Shown one piece after another: positions 1-8,010 of a stretch of 64,000 nt of DNA. Under the pieces are notes generated by a model. The model saw only the letters and a program-made list of their open reading frames with translations. It ran no database searches and was not told the DNA's origin. Position numbers and translations under genes: made by a program. Source of the stretch: Micromonospora carbonacea (GTDB lineage: Bacteria > Actinomycetota > Actinomycetes > Mycobacteriales > Micromonosporaceae). The DNA lies in the NCBI RefSeq assembly GCF_014205165.1, contig NZ_JACHMZ010000001.1:3184501-3248500 (forward strand), read 5' to 3'. Numbering within the stretch: the first letter of the stretch is position 1; each line of letters starts with the position of its first letter.

Positions 1-394
1 GCGGCGCCGGGTCGAGGATGAACGGCGCGAACTGGTCCTGCTTCGGCGCCGTGGGCGCGTAGGTGACCACCACGTGGTTGGTGCGGGTGTCCACGAAGCA
101 CAGGCTGTTGGCGCGACCGTGGTCGGTGAGGTCGTTGAGCGCGATGCTCGCGCCGACCGACGAGATCCAGGCCCGGATCTTGTGGTACGTCGGGTTGACG
201 TCCCGGATCGTCCTCTTCGGAAGCTGGTCGTAGCCGGCCGGGTAGGCGATCGCCTGCTCGGTGAAGCGGTACTTCGTAGCGGCTTCGTCGGCGCCGGCGA
301 CCGACACGCGGCTGTCGATGATGAAAAAGAGCGAGGCCACGAGTAGAATCGCGACTATTCCGGGACTGAACGAGCGTGCGCGTTGACCCAGCAC
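1..394 (-). CDS. Secreted or membrane-anchored FG-GAP/CRTAC1-like protein, N-terminal part
   Basis: The reading frame runs off the left edge, so only about 131 N-terminal residues are visible. A GTG start at 394 has a strong Shine-Dalgarno (AAGGAG, 403-408) eight bases upstream. Residues 10-27 form one hydrophobic stretch (SPGIVAILLVASLFFIID), a signal peptide or membrane anchor. The following segment (YRFTEQAIAYPAG, then WISSVGASIALNDLTDHG and FILDPAP) resembles the start of actinobacterial VCBS/FG-GAP repeat proteins of the CRTAC1/UnbV type, which form extracytoplasmic beta-propellers. That assignment is from memory of the family. No repeats are visible because the gene is truncated, so its function is unknown. 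Confidence 0.6.
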   Translation of the reverse strand, partial: MLGQRARSFSPGIVAILLVASLFFIIDSRVSVAGADEAATKYRFTEQAIAYPAGYDQLPKRTIRDVNPTYHKIRAWISSVGASIALNDLTDHGRANSLCFVDTRTNHVVVTYAPTAPKQDQFAPFILDPAP

Positions 395-978
395 GGTACG
401 GTCTCCTTACAACAGAGCCATCGGCTTCTGCCAAAGCCGATGGCGCGAACAGGGCAGACGGCATCACCGCGGCGGTGTTCCACGGGCGGTCCCGGGGTGC
501 TGCGCGGCAAGGGTGAGGGGAGTGTCGCCTGACGTCGGGGGCTTCGCGGCGCGACGGTCCGGCCGGCGGAAGATTGTTTCCCCGGCAATTATCCGTCGAC
601 GCGGCGAATCTGTTTTCTGGCGTGCCTGGTTTCCTCCTGCGGCGGGCGGGAAAAGTGGATGCTCGGCGACCGGATCAGGCCAGGTTCATCGTGCGACGGT
701 GGCGCCGGGGCGCGCTTCTTTCACATTGCTCCCGACGTTTTCGCAGGAAGCGGACGGTTTAGTTCGCGTATAGCGGACGATTTGACGCGTCGGATCCCTA
801 TTGGTCGATCTCGCCGCGTTGACCCGCTGTGTCCACCCGCCGGCGCAAGACGGCAATATGGCGACTAACTGCCGCCGGCGCGATGGCTAGCGTGGGTGGC
901 GGCGCTGCCCGAGGCGCCGCCCGGGCGTCGTCCTGCGGGACCGCCCCGCCCGGGACCCCGGGAAGAGAGGAAGTCGCC
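395..978. other. Intergenic region without a credible gene
   Basis: 584 bases separate the leftward gene starting at 394 from the rightward gene starting at 979. The short frames here have no ribosome binding site and no recognisable protein. The stretch at 560-640 is relatively AT-rich and probably holds the promoter of the leftward gene. A perfect hairpin lies at 418-443 in its leader. Confidence 0.5.
418..443 (-). promoter_or_regulatory. Perfect 10-bp hairpin in the 5' leader of the leftward gene
   Basis: CCATCGGCTT (418-427) and AAGCCGATGG (434-443) are exact inverted copies around a six-base loop. The hairpin sits ten bases upstream of the AAGGAG ribosome binding site (403-408) of the gene starting at 394. 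It could be an operator, an mRNA-stabilising stem or an upstream terminator. There is no U-tract on the leftward side. Confidence 0.5.
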
Positions 979-1293
979 GTGTCTGTCGAGGGATTCTGGA
1001 AGGTGGCCGTGGCCACCCCGTTCGGCGTCCGCCGCACCGAGCTGGAGCTGTTCAGCAAGGACGGTGTCCTGCAGGGCATCTCCCGCGGCGAGAAGGAGAC
1101 GCTCACCCTGAACGATCTCACGCTGGAGGGCAACCGGCTGTCCTGGTACCAGTCGATCAAGAAGCCGATGCGGATGGACCTGGCCTTCGACGTGACGATC
1201 GACGGCGACGAGATGACCGGCACCGCCAAGGGTGGGCCGATGCCGGCGGCGAAGGTCAGCGGCCACCGCGAGCCGGCCGCCCAGCCCGCCTGA
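979..1293 (+). CDS. Small conserved hypothetical protein, 104 aa
   Basis: A GTG start at 979 is preceded by a purine-rich Shine-Dalgarno (GGAAGAGAGGAAG, 961-973). The 104-residue product begins SVEGFWKVAVATPFGVRR and alternates hydrophobic and charged residues in short beta-like strands (ELELFSKDGVLQGISRG, LSWYQSIKKPMRMDLAFDV, TIDGDEMTGTAKGG). It has no signal peptide, membrane segment or cysteine. The pattern fits a small beta-barrel or lipocalin-like fold, but I recognise no named family. A longer frame opens upstream, but only the 979 start has a ribosome binding site. A terminator-like hairpin follows. Confidence 0.75.
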   Translation: MSVEGFWKVAVATPFGVRRTELELFSKDGVLQGISRGEKETLTLNDLTLEGNRLSWYQSIKKPMRMDLAFDVTIDGDEMTGTAKGGPMPAAKVSGHREPAAQPA

Positions 1294-1306
1294 GCCGCCG
1301 CCCGCA

Positions 1307-1345
1307 GGCCGGCCGCCCCCGTCCGTCCGGCGGGGGCGGCGGGCC
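1307..1345 (+). terminator. GC-rich terminator-like hairpin
   Basis: Fifteen bases at 1307-1321 pair with 1331-1345 with one mismatch around a nine-base loop, 14 bases after the stop at 1293. There is no T-run, which is usual for high-GC actinobacteria. Confidence 0.55.
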
Positions 1346-1453
1346 GCCGGCAGGACCCGGATTCGTCCTTCGGCGGCACCATCCGACCTGGATATGTATT
1401 GACTTAAGTGCATTTATCCACAATGGTCATGGGTACTCGACGCGGGAGCAACC

Positions 1454-3007
1454 ATGACCGACTTGCCAGAGGGCACCGAGCACCACCGTTACCTGATCAT
1501 CGGCGCCGGCCCGGCCGGCCTTCAGCTGAGCTACTACCTCCAGCAGGCCGGCAGCGACTACCTGACGCTGGAGCGCGCGGCCGAACCCGGCGAGTTCTTC
1601 CGCCGCTTCCCCCGCCACCGCAAACTGATCTCCCTGAACAAGGTGCACACCACGAGCACCGACCCCGAGATCCGGCTGCGCTGGGACTGGAACTCGCTGC
1701 TGCACACCCCGGCCGACCTGCCGTTCGCCGACTACAGCCGGGAGTACTTCCCCTCCGCCGACGACATGGTCCGCTACCTTGGCGACTTCGCCCGCCACCA
1801 CGGCCTCGCCGTCCGCTACGACACGGCCGTCGAGCTGGTCACCAAGACCGACGACGGCTTCCTCGTGCGCGCCGGCGGTCGGCTGCTGCACGCCGACTGC
1901 GTGGTGTGGGCCGCCGGCTGGGGCCGGCCCAACATCCCCGACGTGCGCGGCATCGAGCACGCGATCGGCTACGAGGACATGTCCACCGACCCGGCCGACT
2001 ACGCCGACCAGCGGGTGCTCATCCTCGGCAAGGGCAACTCGGCGTTCGAGACCGCCTCGGCGATCCTCGGGCACGCCGCCATGATCCACCTGGCCAGCCC
2101 GCGTCCGCTGCGGCTGGCCTGGAACACCAAGCACCCCGGCGACGTACGCGGCCACCACGGCGCGGTCCTGGACAGCTACCAGTTCAAGACCCTGCACTCC
2201 GTGCTCGACTGCGTCATCGACGAGATCCGCCCCGTGGGCGACAAGTACGAGGTGCGCCTGACCTACACCCACGCCGACGGCGAGACCGCCGTGATGGAGT
2301 ACGAGTCGGTGCTGCGCTGCACCGGCTTCGCCATGGACACCTCGGTCTTCGCCGACAACTGCCGCCCCGGCATGGTGCCCAGCGGGCGGCTGCCCGCCAC
2401 CCGCCCCGACTGGCAGTCGGTCGACGTCGACGGGCTCTACTTCGCCGGCACGCTCGCCCAGGACCGTGACTTCAAGAAGGCGTCGTCGGCGTTCATCGAC
2501 GGCTTCCGCTACAACCTGCGTACGCTCACCGCCCTGCTGCGCGAGCGGTACGAGGGCGCGCCGCTGGCGTACGAGAAGGTGGCGGCCGACGCCGAGGCGC
2601 TCACCGAGGTGGTGTTGGACCGGGTCAACTGGAGCTCGGCGCTGTGGACCCAGTTCGAGTTCCTCTGCGACGTCCTCGTCGTCGACGCGGCCGCCGGGGT
2701 GGTGCGCCACTACCACGACCTGCCGGAGGACCACGCGGTCGCCCGGTTCGGCGGCGAGAGCCACTACTACACGTTCTCGCTGCGCTGGGGCCGCGACGCC
2801 TACCACGACGTGTTCGCCATCGAGCGGCACCCGCAGCCGGACCGGGCCGCCGAGAGCGCCTTCATCCACCCGGTCGTGCGCCGCTACCGGGGCGGGGAGC
2901 TGGTCGAGGAGCTGCACCTGCTGGAGGACCTGCTCGCCGAGTGGCGTCGGCAGGACCGGCACGTGCAGCCCCTGCGCGAGTTCTTCTCCGCGGACCTGGG
3001 GCGGTGA
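1454..3007 (+). CDS. FAD-dependent oxidoreductase, flavin-containing monooxygenase-like (FOXRED2-type)
   Basis: 517 residues starting with ATG. The N-terminal Rossmann motif IIGAGPAGLQLSYYL (residues 14-28) binds FAD, and a second dinucleotide site (VLILGKGNSAFETAS, about residue 190) is expected for NAD(P)H. CTGFAMDTS and LYFAGTLAQDRDFKK match the second half of the class B flavoprotein fold. The C-terminal 120 residues lie beyond the core oxidoreductase and have no domain I know. The family oxidises or reduces small organic substrates; the substrate here cannot be read. AT-rich sequence with TTGACT at 1399 lies upstream and probably holds the promoter. It is convergent with the next gene, three bases away. 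Confidence 0.8.
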   Translation: MTDLPEGTEHHRYLIIGAGPAGLQLSYYLQQAGSDYLTLERAAEPGEFFRRFPRHRKLISLNKVHTTSTDPEIRLRWDWNSLLHTPADLPFADYSREYFPSADDMVRYLGDFARHHGLAVRYDTAVELVTKTDDGFLVRAGGRLLHADCVVWAAGWGRPNIPDVRGIEHAIGYEDMSTDPADYADQRVLILGKGNSAFETASAILGHAAMIHLASPRPLRLAWNTKHPGDVRGHHGAVLDSYQFKTLHSVLDCVIDEIRPVGDKYEVRLTYTHADGETAVMEYESVLRCTGFAMDTSVFADNCRPGMVPSGRLPATRPDWQSVDVDGLYFAGTLAQDRDFKKASSAFIDGFRYNLRTLTALLRERYEGAPLAYEKVAADAEALTEVVLDRVNWSSALWTQFEFLCDVLVVDAAAGVVRHYHDLPEDHAVARFGGESHYYTFSLRWGRDAYHDVFAIERHPQPDRAAESAFIHPVVRRYRGGELVEELHLLEDLLAEWRRQDRHVQPLREFFSADLGR

Positions 3008-3010
3008 GGT

Positions 3011-3664
3011 CTACCGCAGGACCATGACCTCCGACAGCGCCTTGCGGGTCAGCTGCGGCACGGTGACCCCCTCGGCCGGGTAGCCGACCGGCATCACCAG
3101 GCAGGCGCGCTCCTCGGCCGGGCGGTCGCAGATCTCGTTGAGGAACCGCATCGGGCTGGGCGTGTGGGTGAGCGTGGCCAGCCCGGACAGGTGCAGGGCG
3201 GTGATCAGCACGCCGACGGCGATGCCGACCGACTCCTTGACGTAGTAGGGCTTCGGGGTCTGCGGCCCCTGGTGCACCTCGAACACCACGATGACCACCG
3301 GGGCGGTCTCCAGGAACGGCTTCTGCCAGTCGGTGCCCATCGGGGCCACCGCGTCGAGCCACTCCCGGGACGCGCGGCGGGTGTAGAACTCGATCTCCTC
3401 GGCCTCGGCGGCCTCGCGCAGCCGCCGCTTGCGGTCGGCGTCGGTCACCACCACGAACCGCCAGGGTTGCAGGTTGGCGCCGCTGGGGGCGGTCGCGGCG
3501 GCCCGGACGGCCTCCTCGACGACCTCCAGCGGCACCGGCTCGTCGGAGAAGTGCCGCACCGACCGGCGGGCCGCCATCCGGTCGGCGAACGCCCGGGCGG
3601 TGCGGTTCATCAGCGTGGGTTCCAGCCGGTCCAGGTGGAACGGGGTGGTCGCGATCTGGTCCAT
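3011..3664 (-). CDS. Nitroreductase-family flavoprotein, iodotyrosine deiodinase-like
   Basis: 217 residues. The ATG at 3664 has GGAGG six bases upstream. The fold signature ARRSVRHFS (about residues 32-40), TAPSGANLQPW (58-68) and a C-terminal VGYPAEG identify an FMN-binding nitroreductase. The region EIEFY...W...TDWQKPFLETAP aligns without gaps with the substrate lid of iodotyrosine deiodinase. Glu90, Tyr94 and Lys115 fall where human IYD has Glu157, Tyr161 and Lys182, which bind the amino-acid part of halotyrosines. That makes reductive dehalogenation of a halogenated tyrosine or phenol a better guess than nitro reduction. No partner gene supports a pathway. Confidence 0.82.
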   Translation of the reverse strand: MDQIATTPFHLDRLEPTLMNRTARAFADRMAARRSVRHFSDEPVPLEVVEEAVRAAATAPSGANLQPWRFVVVTDADRKRRLREAAEAEEIEFYTRRASREWLDAVAPMGTDWQKPFLETAPVVIVVFEVHQGPQTPKPYYVKESVGIAVGVLITALHLSGLATLTHTPSPMRFLNEICDRPAEERACLVMPVGYPAEGVTVPQLTRKALSEVMVLR

Positions 3665-3791
3665 GAACGGCCTCCATCAGCAGGTCGGGGCCCCTCCAGC
3701 ATCACCCACGGCACCCGCCGCCGGTTGTGCGCGATTGCCCAGATTCACCGGGTCCGACCAGAGGGACCGGCCGCCCGCCGCCCGGCGCAGG

Positions 3792-4910
3792 TCAGCCCGC
3801 CGTCCACTCCGCCAGCCGGTCGACGACGTCGGCGAGCGTCCCGCCGGCGCGCACGACCGCCCGCTGCCGCCGCGCCCCGGTGCCGTCGGCGTCGAGCTGC
3901 TCCAGCCACCGCGCGACGGCGTCGTGGTCGCCGTGGGCGCGCAGCGCCGGCTCCACCGTGGCCAGCAGCTCGCGGGCCAGCTCGGCCGCCGGGCGCAGCC
4001 GGCCCGTGCGCGGGTCCAGGCCCGCGCCGGCCAGGCCGTCGCGGGCGGCCCGCCAGTAGGCCACCCGCAGCAGCTCCCCGGCGACGTGCGGGGCGGGCTC
4101 GCCGGCGTCCACCGCCGCCGTCAGGTGCGCCACGAGCGCCCGCACCAGCGCCGCGTAGCGCGCCGCGTCCTCGGCGGTGAGGGCCGAGTCGGCCACCCGG
4201 ACCTCCAGGGTCGGGTGCCGCTCCGACGGGCGTACGTCCCAGAAGATGGTGGCCCGGTCGACGAGGGCGCCGGCGTCGAGCAGCCGCCCGACCACCTCGT
4301 CGTAGTGCGCCGCCGAGTCGAACACCGGCGGCGGGCCGGCCACCGGCCACCGGCCCCAGACCGTGGTGCGCCAGCTCGCGTAGCCGGAGTCGCGGCCGTC
4401 CCAGTACGGCGAGTTCGCCGTGAGGGTCAGCAGCAGCGGAAGGTAGGGCCGCAGGTGGTTGCCGACCAGCACGGCCCGGTCCCGGTCCGGCAGCTCCACG
4501 TGCACGTGCAGCGCGCACAGCGCCAGCTCGTCGTGCAGCCCCCGGAAGGTCTCGGCGCCCCGGGTCTGGCGCGGGCCGACGGTCATCGGCGGGGGCACCG
4601 CCCCGGCGACGGGGGCCGTGCCGGTGGCCACCACCCGCAGCCCCGCCGCCCGGGCGCAGTCCGCGACGACCTTGCGGGCCTCGCCGAGCTGGTCGGTCAG
4701 CTCGCCGAGGGTGCCGCAGGCGTGGGTCCTGGTTTCCAGTTGCAGGGTGGTGATCTCCCCGGACACCCGCTCACCGAGCGACGTCGACGCCGCCGCGACG
4801 ACCTCGGCGGCCCGGGGCACCGGGGCCCGGGTGACGGCGTCGACGACGAGGAACTCCTCCTCCACCCCGAAGCGGGGCGGGGCCGGGTACCGGCGCGTGG
4901 TGCTGCTCAT
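3792..4910 (-). CDS. ybdK: Glutamate-cysteine ligase family 2 (YbdK-type carboxylate-amine ligase)
   Basis: 372 residues, the normal length of GCS2/YbdK proteins. Family landmarks are FGVEEEFLVVD (residues 14-24), GEITTLQLETRTHAC (52-66), CALHVHVELPDRDRA with the active-site HVHVE, and RPSERHPTLEVRVADS near residue 230. These proteins join a carboxylate to an amine with ATP; E. coli YbdK has weak gamma-glutamylcysteine ligase activity. Actinobacteria make mycothiol rather than glutathione, so the physiological substrate is unclear. The gene starts at ATG 4910 and stands alone on the minus strand. Confidence 0.88.
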   Translation of the reverse strand: MSSTTRRYPAPPRFGVEEEFLVVDAVTRAPVPRAAEVVAAASTSLGERVSGEITTLQLETRTHACGTLGELTDQLGEARKVVADCARAAGLRVVATGTAPVAGAVPPPMTVGPRQTRGAETFRGLHDELALCALHVHVELPDRDRAVLVGNHLRPYLPLLLTLTANSPYWDGRDSGYASWRTTVWGRWPVAGPPPVFDSAAHYDEVVGRLLDAGALVDRATIFWDVRPSERHPTLEVRVADSALTAEDAARYAALVRALVAHLTAAVDAGEPAPHVAGELLRVAYWRAARDGLAGAGLDPRTGRLRPAAELARELLATVEPALRAHGDHDAVARWLEQLDADGTGARRQRAVVRAGGTLADVVDRLAEWTAG

Positions 4911-4960
4911 GACACACCATTATGGACGGTGTGCGGGCCCGTGGACAGCAGCGACGCGCC

Positions 4961-6127
4961 TCACAGGCGCGCGGGCACGCCCCGGGCCGCGGGGGCCGGG
5001 CCCCGCCGCTGCCGGGTGAGCACCCCGGCGACGGTCGCGGCGAGCAGGGCGGCCCGGTCGGGCAGTTGGCTCACGTCGACCCACTCGCTGCGGGCGTGCG
5101 ACCCGCCGCCCACCCCGCCCAGGCCGTCGAGGGTGGCCACGCCCAGCGAGCCGGTGAAGTTCGCGTCGGACGCGCCGGCGGCGTGCGCGGCCTCCAGCGG
5201 CGGCAGGCCCAGCTCGCGGCCCGCCCGCCGGGCGACCTCCAGCAGCGGCATCGCCACCGCCTCCTGCAACGGGTAGCGGTTGATCCCGCCACCCACCACG
5301 AGCGCGGCCTCGGCCAGCTGCGGGGTCAGCGCGTGGATCTGCCGGTCCACCCGGTCGAGCTCCTCGCGGGTCCAGGCGCGCACGTCGACGCAGAACGTCG
5401 CCGACTCGGGCACCTGGTTGCTGATGCTGCCGGCGCTGAGCACCGTCGGGGTGACGCTGGTGCCCTCGGCGGCGAACGCCCGCACGGCGAGGACCTGGTG
5501 GGCCAGCTCGACGGCCGCGTTCACCCCCCGGTGCGGCTCCACGCCGGCGTGCGCGGCCCGGCCGCGCACGGTGATCTCGTACCGTGAACCGCCCTTGCGG
5601 GCGACCTTCAGCGCGCCGGTCTCCGTGGCCGGCTCGCAGACCAGCACCGCCCGCGACCGCCGGGCCTGCTGCTCGATCAGCGGCCGGGACGTCGGTGACC
5701 CGCTCTCCTCGTCGCAGGTCAGCAGCACCCCCACCCGGGAGGGGTCGGGCAGCAGGGACAGCGCGGTCACCAGCTGGACGATGCCGGACTTCATGTCGCA
5801 CACCCCGGGCCCGGTGGCGACGTGCTCGGCGAGCGCGAAGGGCCAGTCCCGCGTGGTGCCCTCCGGCCACACCGTGTCGTAGTGCCCCAGCAGCAGCACC
5901 CGCTGGTCCTCGGCCTGCCAGAGCAGGTGCGGCAGCCCGTCGCGGGTGACCCGCACGGCGGGCCGGCCCAGCAGCGGGCTGATCCAGCTCTCCAGCAGGT
6001 CGGCGCAGGCGTGCAGGCGTCGCACCGCCCCGGGCGGGGATTCGGCGTGCACGAGTTGACGAAGTCGGTCCACCATGGTCCCGGACTGCGCCCGGGCCCC
6101 CTGCCGTATGTGCGTCGTGTCGACCAT
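4961..6127 (-). CDS. M20 family metallopeptidase (glutamate carboxypeptidase-like)
   Basis: About 388 residues from ATG 6127. A longer open frame to 6364 has a non-protein-like N-terminus and is not used; an ATG 51 bases downstream is a possible alternative. M20 zinc ligands and catalytic residues are visible in order: LLLGHYDTVWPEGT, GPGVCDMKSG, LTCDEESGSPTSR and VCEPATETGALKVARKG. The lid dimerisation domain includes GRAAHAGVEPHRGVNAA. This is the CPG2/ArgE-like group of two-zinc exopeptidases that remove glutamate or hydrolyse N-acyl amino acids. No signal peptide is evident, so it is probably cytoplasmic. The start has no clear Shine-Dalgarno. Confidence 0.85.
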   Translation of the reverse strand: MVDTTHIRQGARAQSGTMVDRLRQLVHAESPPGAVRRLHACADLLESWISPLLGRPAVRVTRDGLPHLLWQAEDQRVLLLGHYDTVWPEGTTRDWPFALAEHVATGPGVCDMKSGIVQLVTALSLLPDPSRVGVLLTCDEESGSPTSRPLIEQQARRSRAVLVCEPATETGALKVARKGGSRYEITVRGRAAHAGVEPHRGVNAAVELAHQVLAVRAFAAEGTSVTPTVLSAGSISNQVPESATFCVDVRAWTREELDRVDRQIHALTPQLAEAALVVGGGINRYPLQEAVAMPLLEVARRAGRELGLPPLEAAHAAGASDANFTGSLGVATLDGLGGVGGGSHARSEWVDVSQLPDRAALLAATVAGVLTRQRRGPAPAARGVPARL

Positions 6128-6357
6128 GGTGCCGATCGTGGCAGCGGCTGCTGCGCAGCGGCAATACGCATCCGTGCCCTGCTCGTCGCCCTCCGTGTCG
6201 GCCCAGGTGCCGGCCCCGGGGACGGCATTCTCGAAGAGCCCGCGGGCGCCGGCCGCAGTGGGCACGGTCGAAGAAGCGGACGGGCGGCGGGGCCGGCACC
6301 ATGCGCAGCAGGACCGCGTCGCCGCCGGCCGCGGCCTGTCACGCCGAGGAGAGACAC

Positions 6358-6903
6358 GTGGCACACATCGATCTGGGCCTGGACGAGACGCAGTACCCGG
6401 GCATCAGCGGGCTGATGCGCTACCGGCCGGAGACCGCCGTGGCGCTCAACGCCCTGGCCGAGGCGCTGCTGCACGCCCCGCACCCCACCCTCAGCGCCGG
6501 CGAGCGGGAGCTGATCGCCGCGTACGTCTCCGGGCTCAACGAGTGCACGTTCTGCTGCTCGTCGCACTCGGCGTTCGCCGCCGTCCAGCTCGACGGGGGC
6601 ATGCCGCTGGTGACCCAGGTCCGGGCGGACCCGGACACCGCGGAGGTCTCCGCGAAGCTGCGCGGCCTGCTGCGGATCGCCGCCGCGGTCCAGGCGAGCG
6701 GCCGCGACGTGAGCGCCGCGCTGGTCGACGCGGCCCGCGCCGAGGGCGCGACCGACCTGGAGATCCACGACACGGTGCTGATCGCCGCCGCGTTCTGCAT
6801 GTTCAACCGCTACGTCGACGGGCTCGGCACCCGGCTGCCGGAGGACCCGTCGGCCTACACCGAGACCGCGCAGCGGATCAAGGTCGGCGGGTACGTCGGC
6901 TAG
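6358..6903 (+). CDS. AhpD/carboxymuconolactone decarboxylase-like peroxidase-related protein
   Basis: 181 residues from GTG 6358, supported by GAGGAGAG at 6346-6353; an in-frame ATG at 6301 lacks a ribosome site. The AhpD signature is visible as NECTFCCSSHSAF: a CxxC pair and the downstream His form the redox centre used in alkylhydroperoxidase D-like proteins. The rest is helical, with RYRPETAVALNALAEALL and IHDTVLIAAAFCMFNRYVDG typical of the peroxidase-related subgroup. It probably detoxifies peroxides or handles thiol redox in the cytoplasm. It is divergent from the M20 peptidase and has no reductase partner nearby. Confidence 0.85.
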   Translation: MAHIDLGLDETQYPGISGLMRYRPETAVALNALAEALLHAPHPTLSAGERELIAAYVSGLNECTFCCSSHSAFAAVQLDGGMPLVTQVRADPDTAEVSAKLRGLLRIAAAVQASGRDVSAALVDAARAEGATDLEIHDTVLIAAAFCMFNRYVDGLGTRLPEDPSAYTETAQRIKVGGYVG

Positions 6904-6961
6904 GTCCGGGCGGCCCCGGCCCGGCGGGCGCGGTCCCGCGCCCGCCGGCACGACCGGCGGC

Positions 6962-7894
6962 CTAACCGTTGTACGGCATGGTGGGGAACCAGCCGTAGCC
7001 GAACATGGCGGGCAGCCGCACGTCCCAGTAGACGACCATGAACACGCCGAGCGCGATCAGCAGCGCCCCGGTGACCGCGGCCGTCCGCGCCGGGCTGGCG
7101 GCGAGCCACTGCACGAACCGGCCCCGGGTGACCACGATGACCAGCGCGAACAGCGCGGCGACGATGGCGATGTTGCCCAGCGACTGGAGCACGAACGCGC
7201 CCGCACCGTACAGCGGGTTGCCGGTGTCCACCGCCCAGTGGAACAGCTTGTTGAACAGCGGGTACGGCCGGCCGATGAGGAACCCGCCGACGAGCGCGCC
7301 GAGCACCACGACCCGGGCCGCCGGCCGGTGCGCGAACGGGTCCGGCAGCGTGCCCAGGGCGGCCAGGCCGAGGTAGACGAAGGCGAGACCGATCACGCCG
7401 AAGACGACCATCGACTGGACCAGGCGCACCGGCAGCCCGCCGACGGTGCCGGTGGACAGCTGCGGCAGCCGGTCGCCGAGCAGCACGCCCACGAAGCCGT
7501 ACGTCGCGGCGACCGCCACCATCCCGACGGTGAGCCAGCCGACCGGCCGCAGCAGGACGCGCAGCCCGGCCCGGGTCGCCCCCGCCCCGCCGGCCTGGCT
7601 CATCGGGCCGACCGCGGCCGCCATCGCGATGTTGCACGCCGTGAAGGTGCCGGCCAGGCCGGAGACGAAGGCGAAGACCAGGCCCGCGACGGTGCCGCCG
7701 ATGGCGGTGCTCTTCGCGTCGTGGCCCAGCAGGGTGTTGGCGACGTTGTCGCCGATCACGTGGTCGACGAACTCGTACGACCACAGCACCGCCAGCAGGA
7801 CTCCCGCCGCGACGCCGCCCAGGACGATCCCGCGCGAGCGCGGGTGGGTGCGCGCGGAGAGGTGGACCGCGCGTCCTCTTTCGGTGACTGCCAT
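6962..7894 (-). CDS. Polytopic membrane protein, possibly CcdA/DsbD-like
   Basis: 310 residues from ATG 7894 (the open frame extends to 7966, but the first 24 codons look non-coding). About eight hydrophobic helices are visible, starting with GIVLGGVAAGVLLAVLW. The segment GLAGTFTACNIAMAAAVGPM resembles the first helix of CcdA/DsbD thiol-disulfide membrane transporters, but only one of the usual two cysteines is obvious. I treat that as a weak resemblance. The C-terminus (FGYGWFPTMPYNG) is aromatic and probably outside. It is divergent from the MDMPI/DinB-type gene at 8011, and the 116-base gap holds two palindromes. Confidence 0.65.
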   Translation of the reverse strand: MAVTERGRAVHLSARTHPRSRGIVLGGVAAGVLLAVLWSYEFVDHVIGDNVANTLLGHDAKSTAIGGTVAGLVFAFVSGLAGTFTACNIAMAAAVGPMSQAGGAGATRAGLRVLLRPVGWLTVGMVAVAATYGFVGVLLGDRLPQLSTGTVGGLPVRLVQSMVVFGVIGLAFVYLGLAALGTLPDPFAHRPAARVVVLGALVGGFLIGRPYPLFNKLFHWAVDTGNPLYGAGAFVLQSLGNIAIVAALFALVIVVTRGRFVQWLAASPARTAAVTGALLIALGVFMVVYWDVRLPAMFGYGWFPTMPYNG

Positions 7895-7930
7895 GGATGG
7901 ATTGTGGGGACGGGTGACCGCATCGACTTC

Positions 7931-7973
7931 TTCGAGGTTGCCCGATCCGCCCCGGCAGGACGGCAACCTCGAA
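7931..7973. promoter_or_regulatory. Perfect 12-bp inverted repeat in a divergent promoter region
   Basis: TTCGAGGTTGCC (7931-7942) and GGCAACCTCGAA (7962-7973) are exact reverse complements separated by 19 bases. The repeat lies midway between the divergent genes starting at 7894 and 8011 and could serve both. Its right arm overlaps the SOS-box-like site. Confidence 0.5.
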
Positions 7974-7984
7974 CAAGTGTTCGC
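7969..7984. promoter_or_regulatory. SOS-box-like (LexA) palindrome
   Basis: TCGAACAAGTGTTCGC matches the actinobacterial/Gram-positive LexA consensus TCGAAC-N4-GTTCGA at 11 of 12 fixed positions. It ends 26 bases before the ATG of the MDMPI/DinB-type gene at 8011, a typical repressor position. LexA control is an inference. Confidence 0.5.
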
Positions 7985-8010
7985 GCGCCAGCATCCTCCA
8001 TCGTGGACAC

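Noticed and set aside
74..773. Several short open frames in the first 800 bases
   Set aside because: Those over the partial gene are shadows; those at 500-773 have no ribosome site and unrealistic composition.
1427..2962. Open frame of 511 codons antisense to the FAD oxidoreductase
   Set aside because: Val/Gly/His-rich shadow without motifs; the opposite strand encodes a clear flavoprotein.
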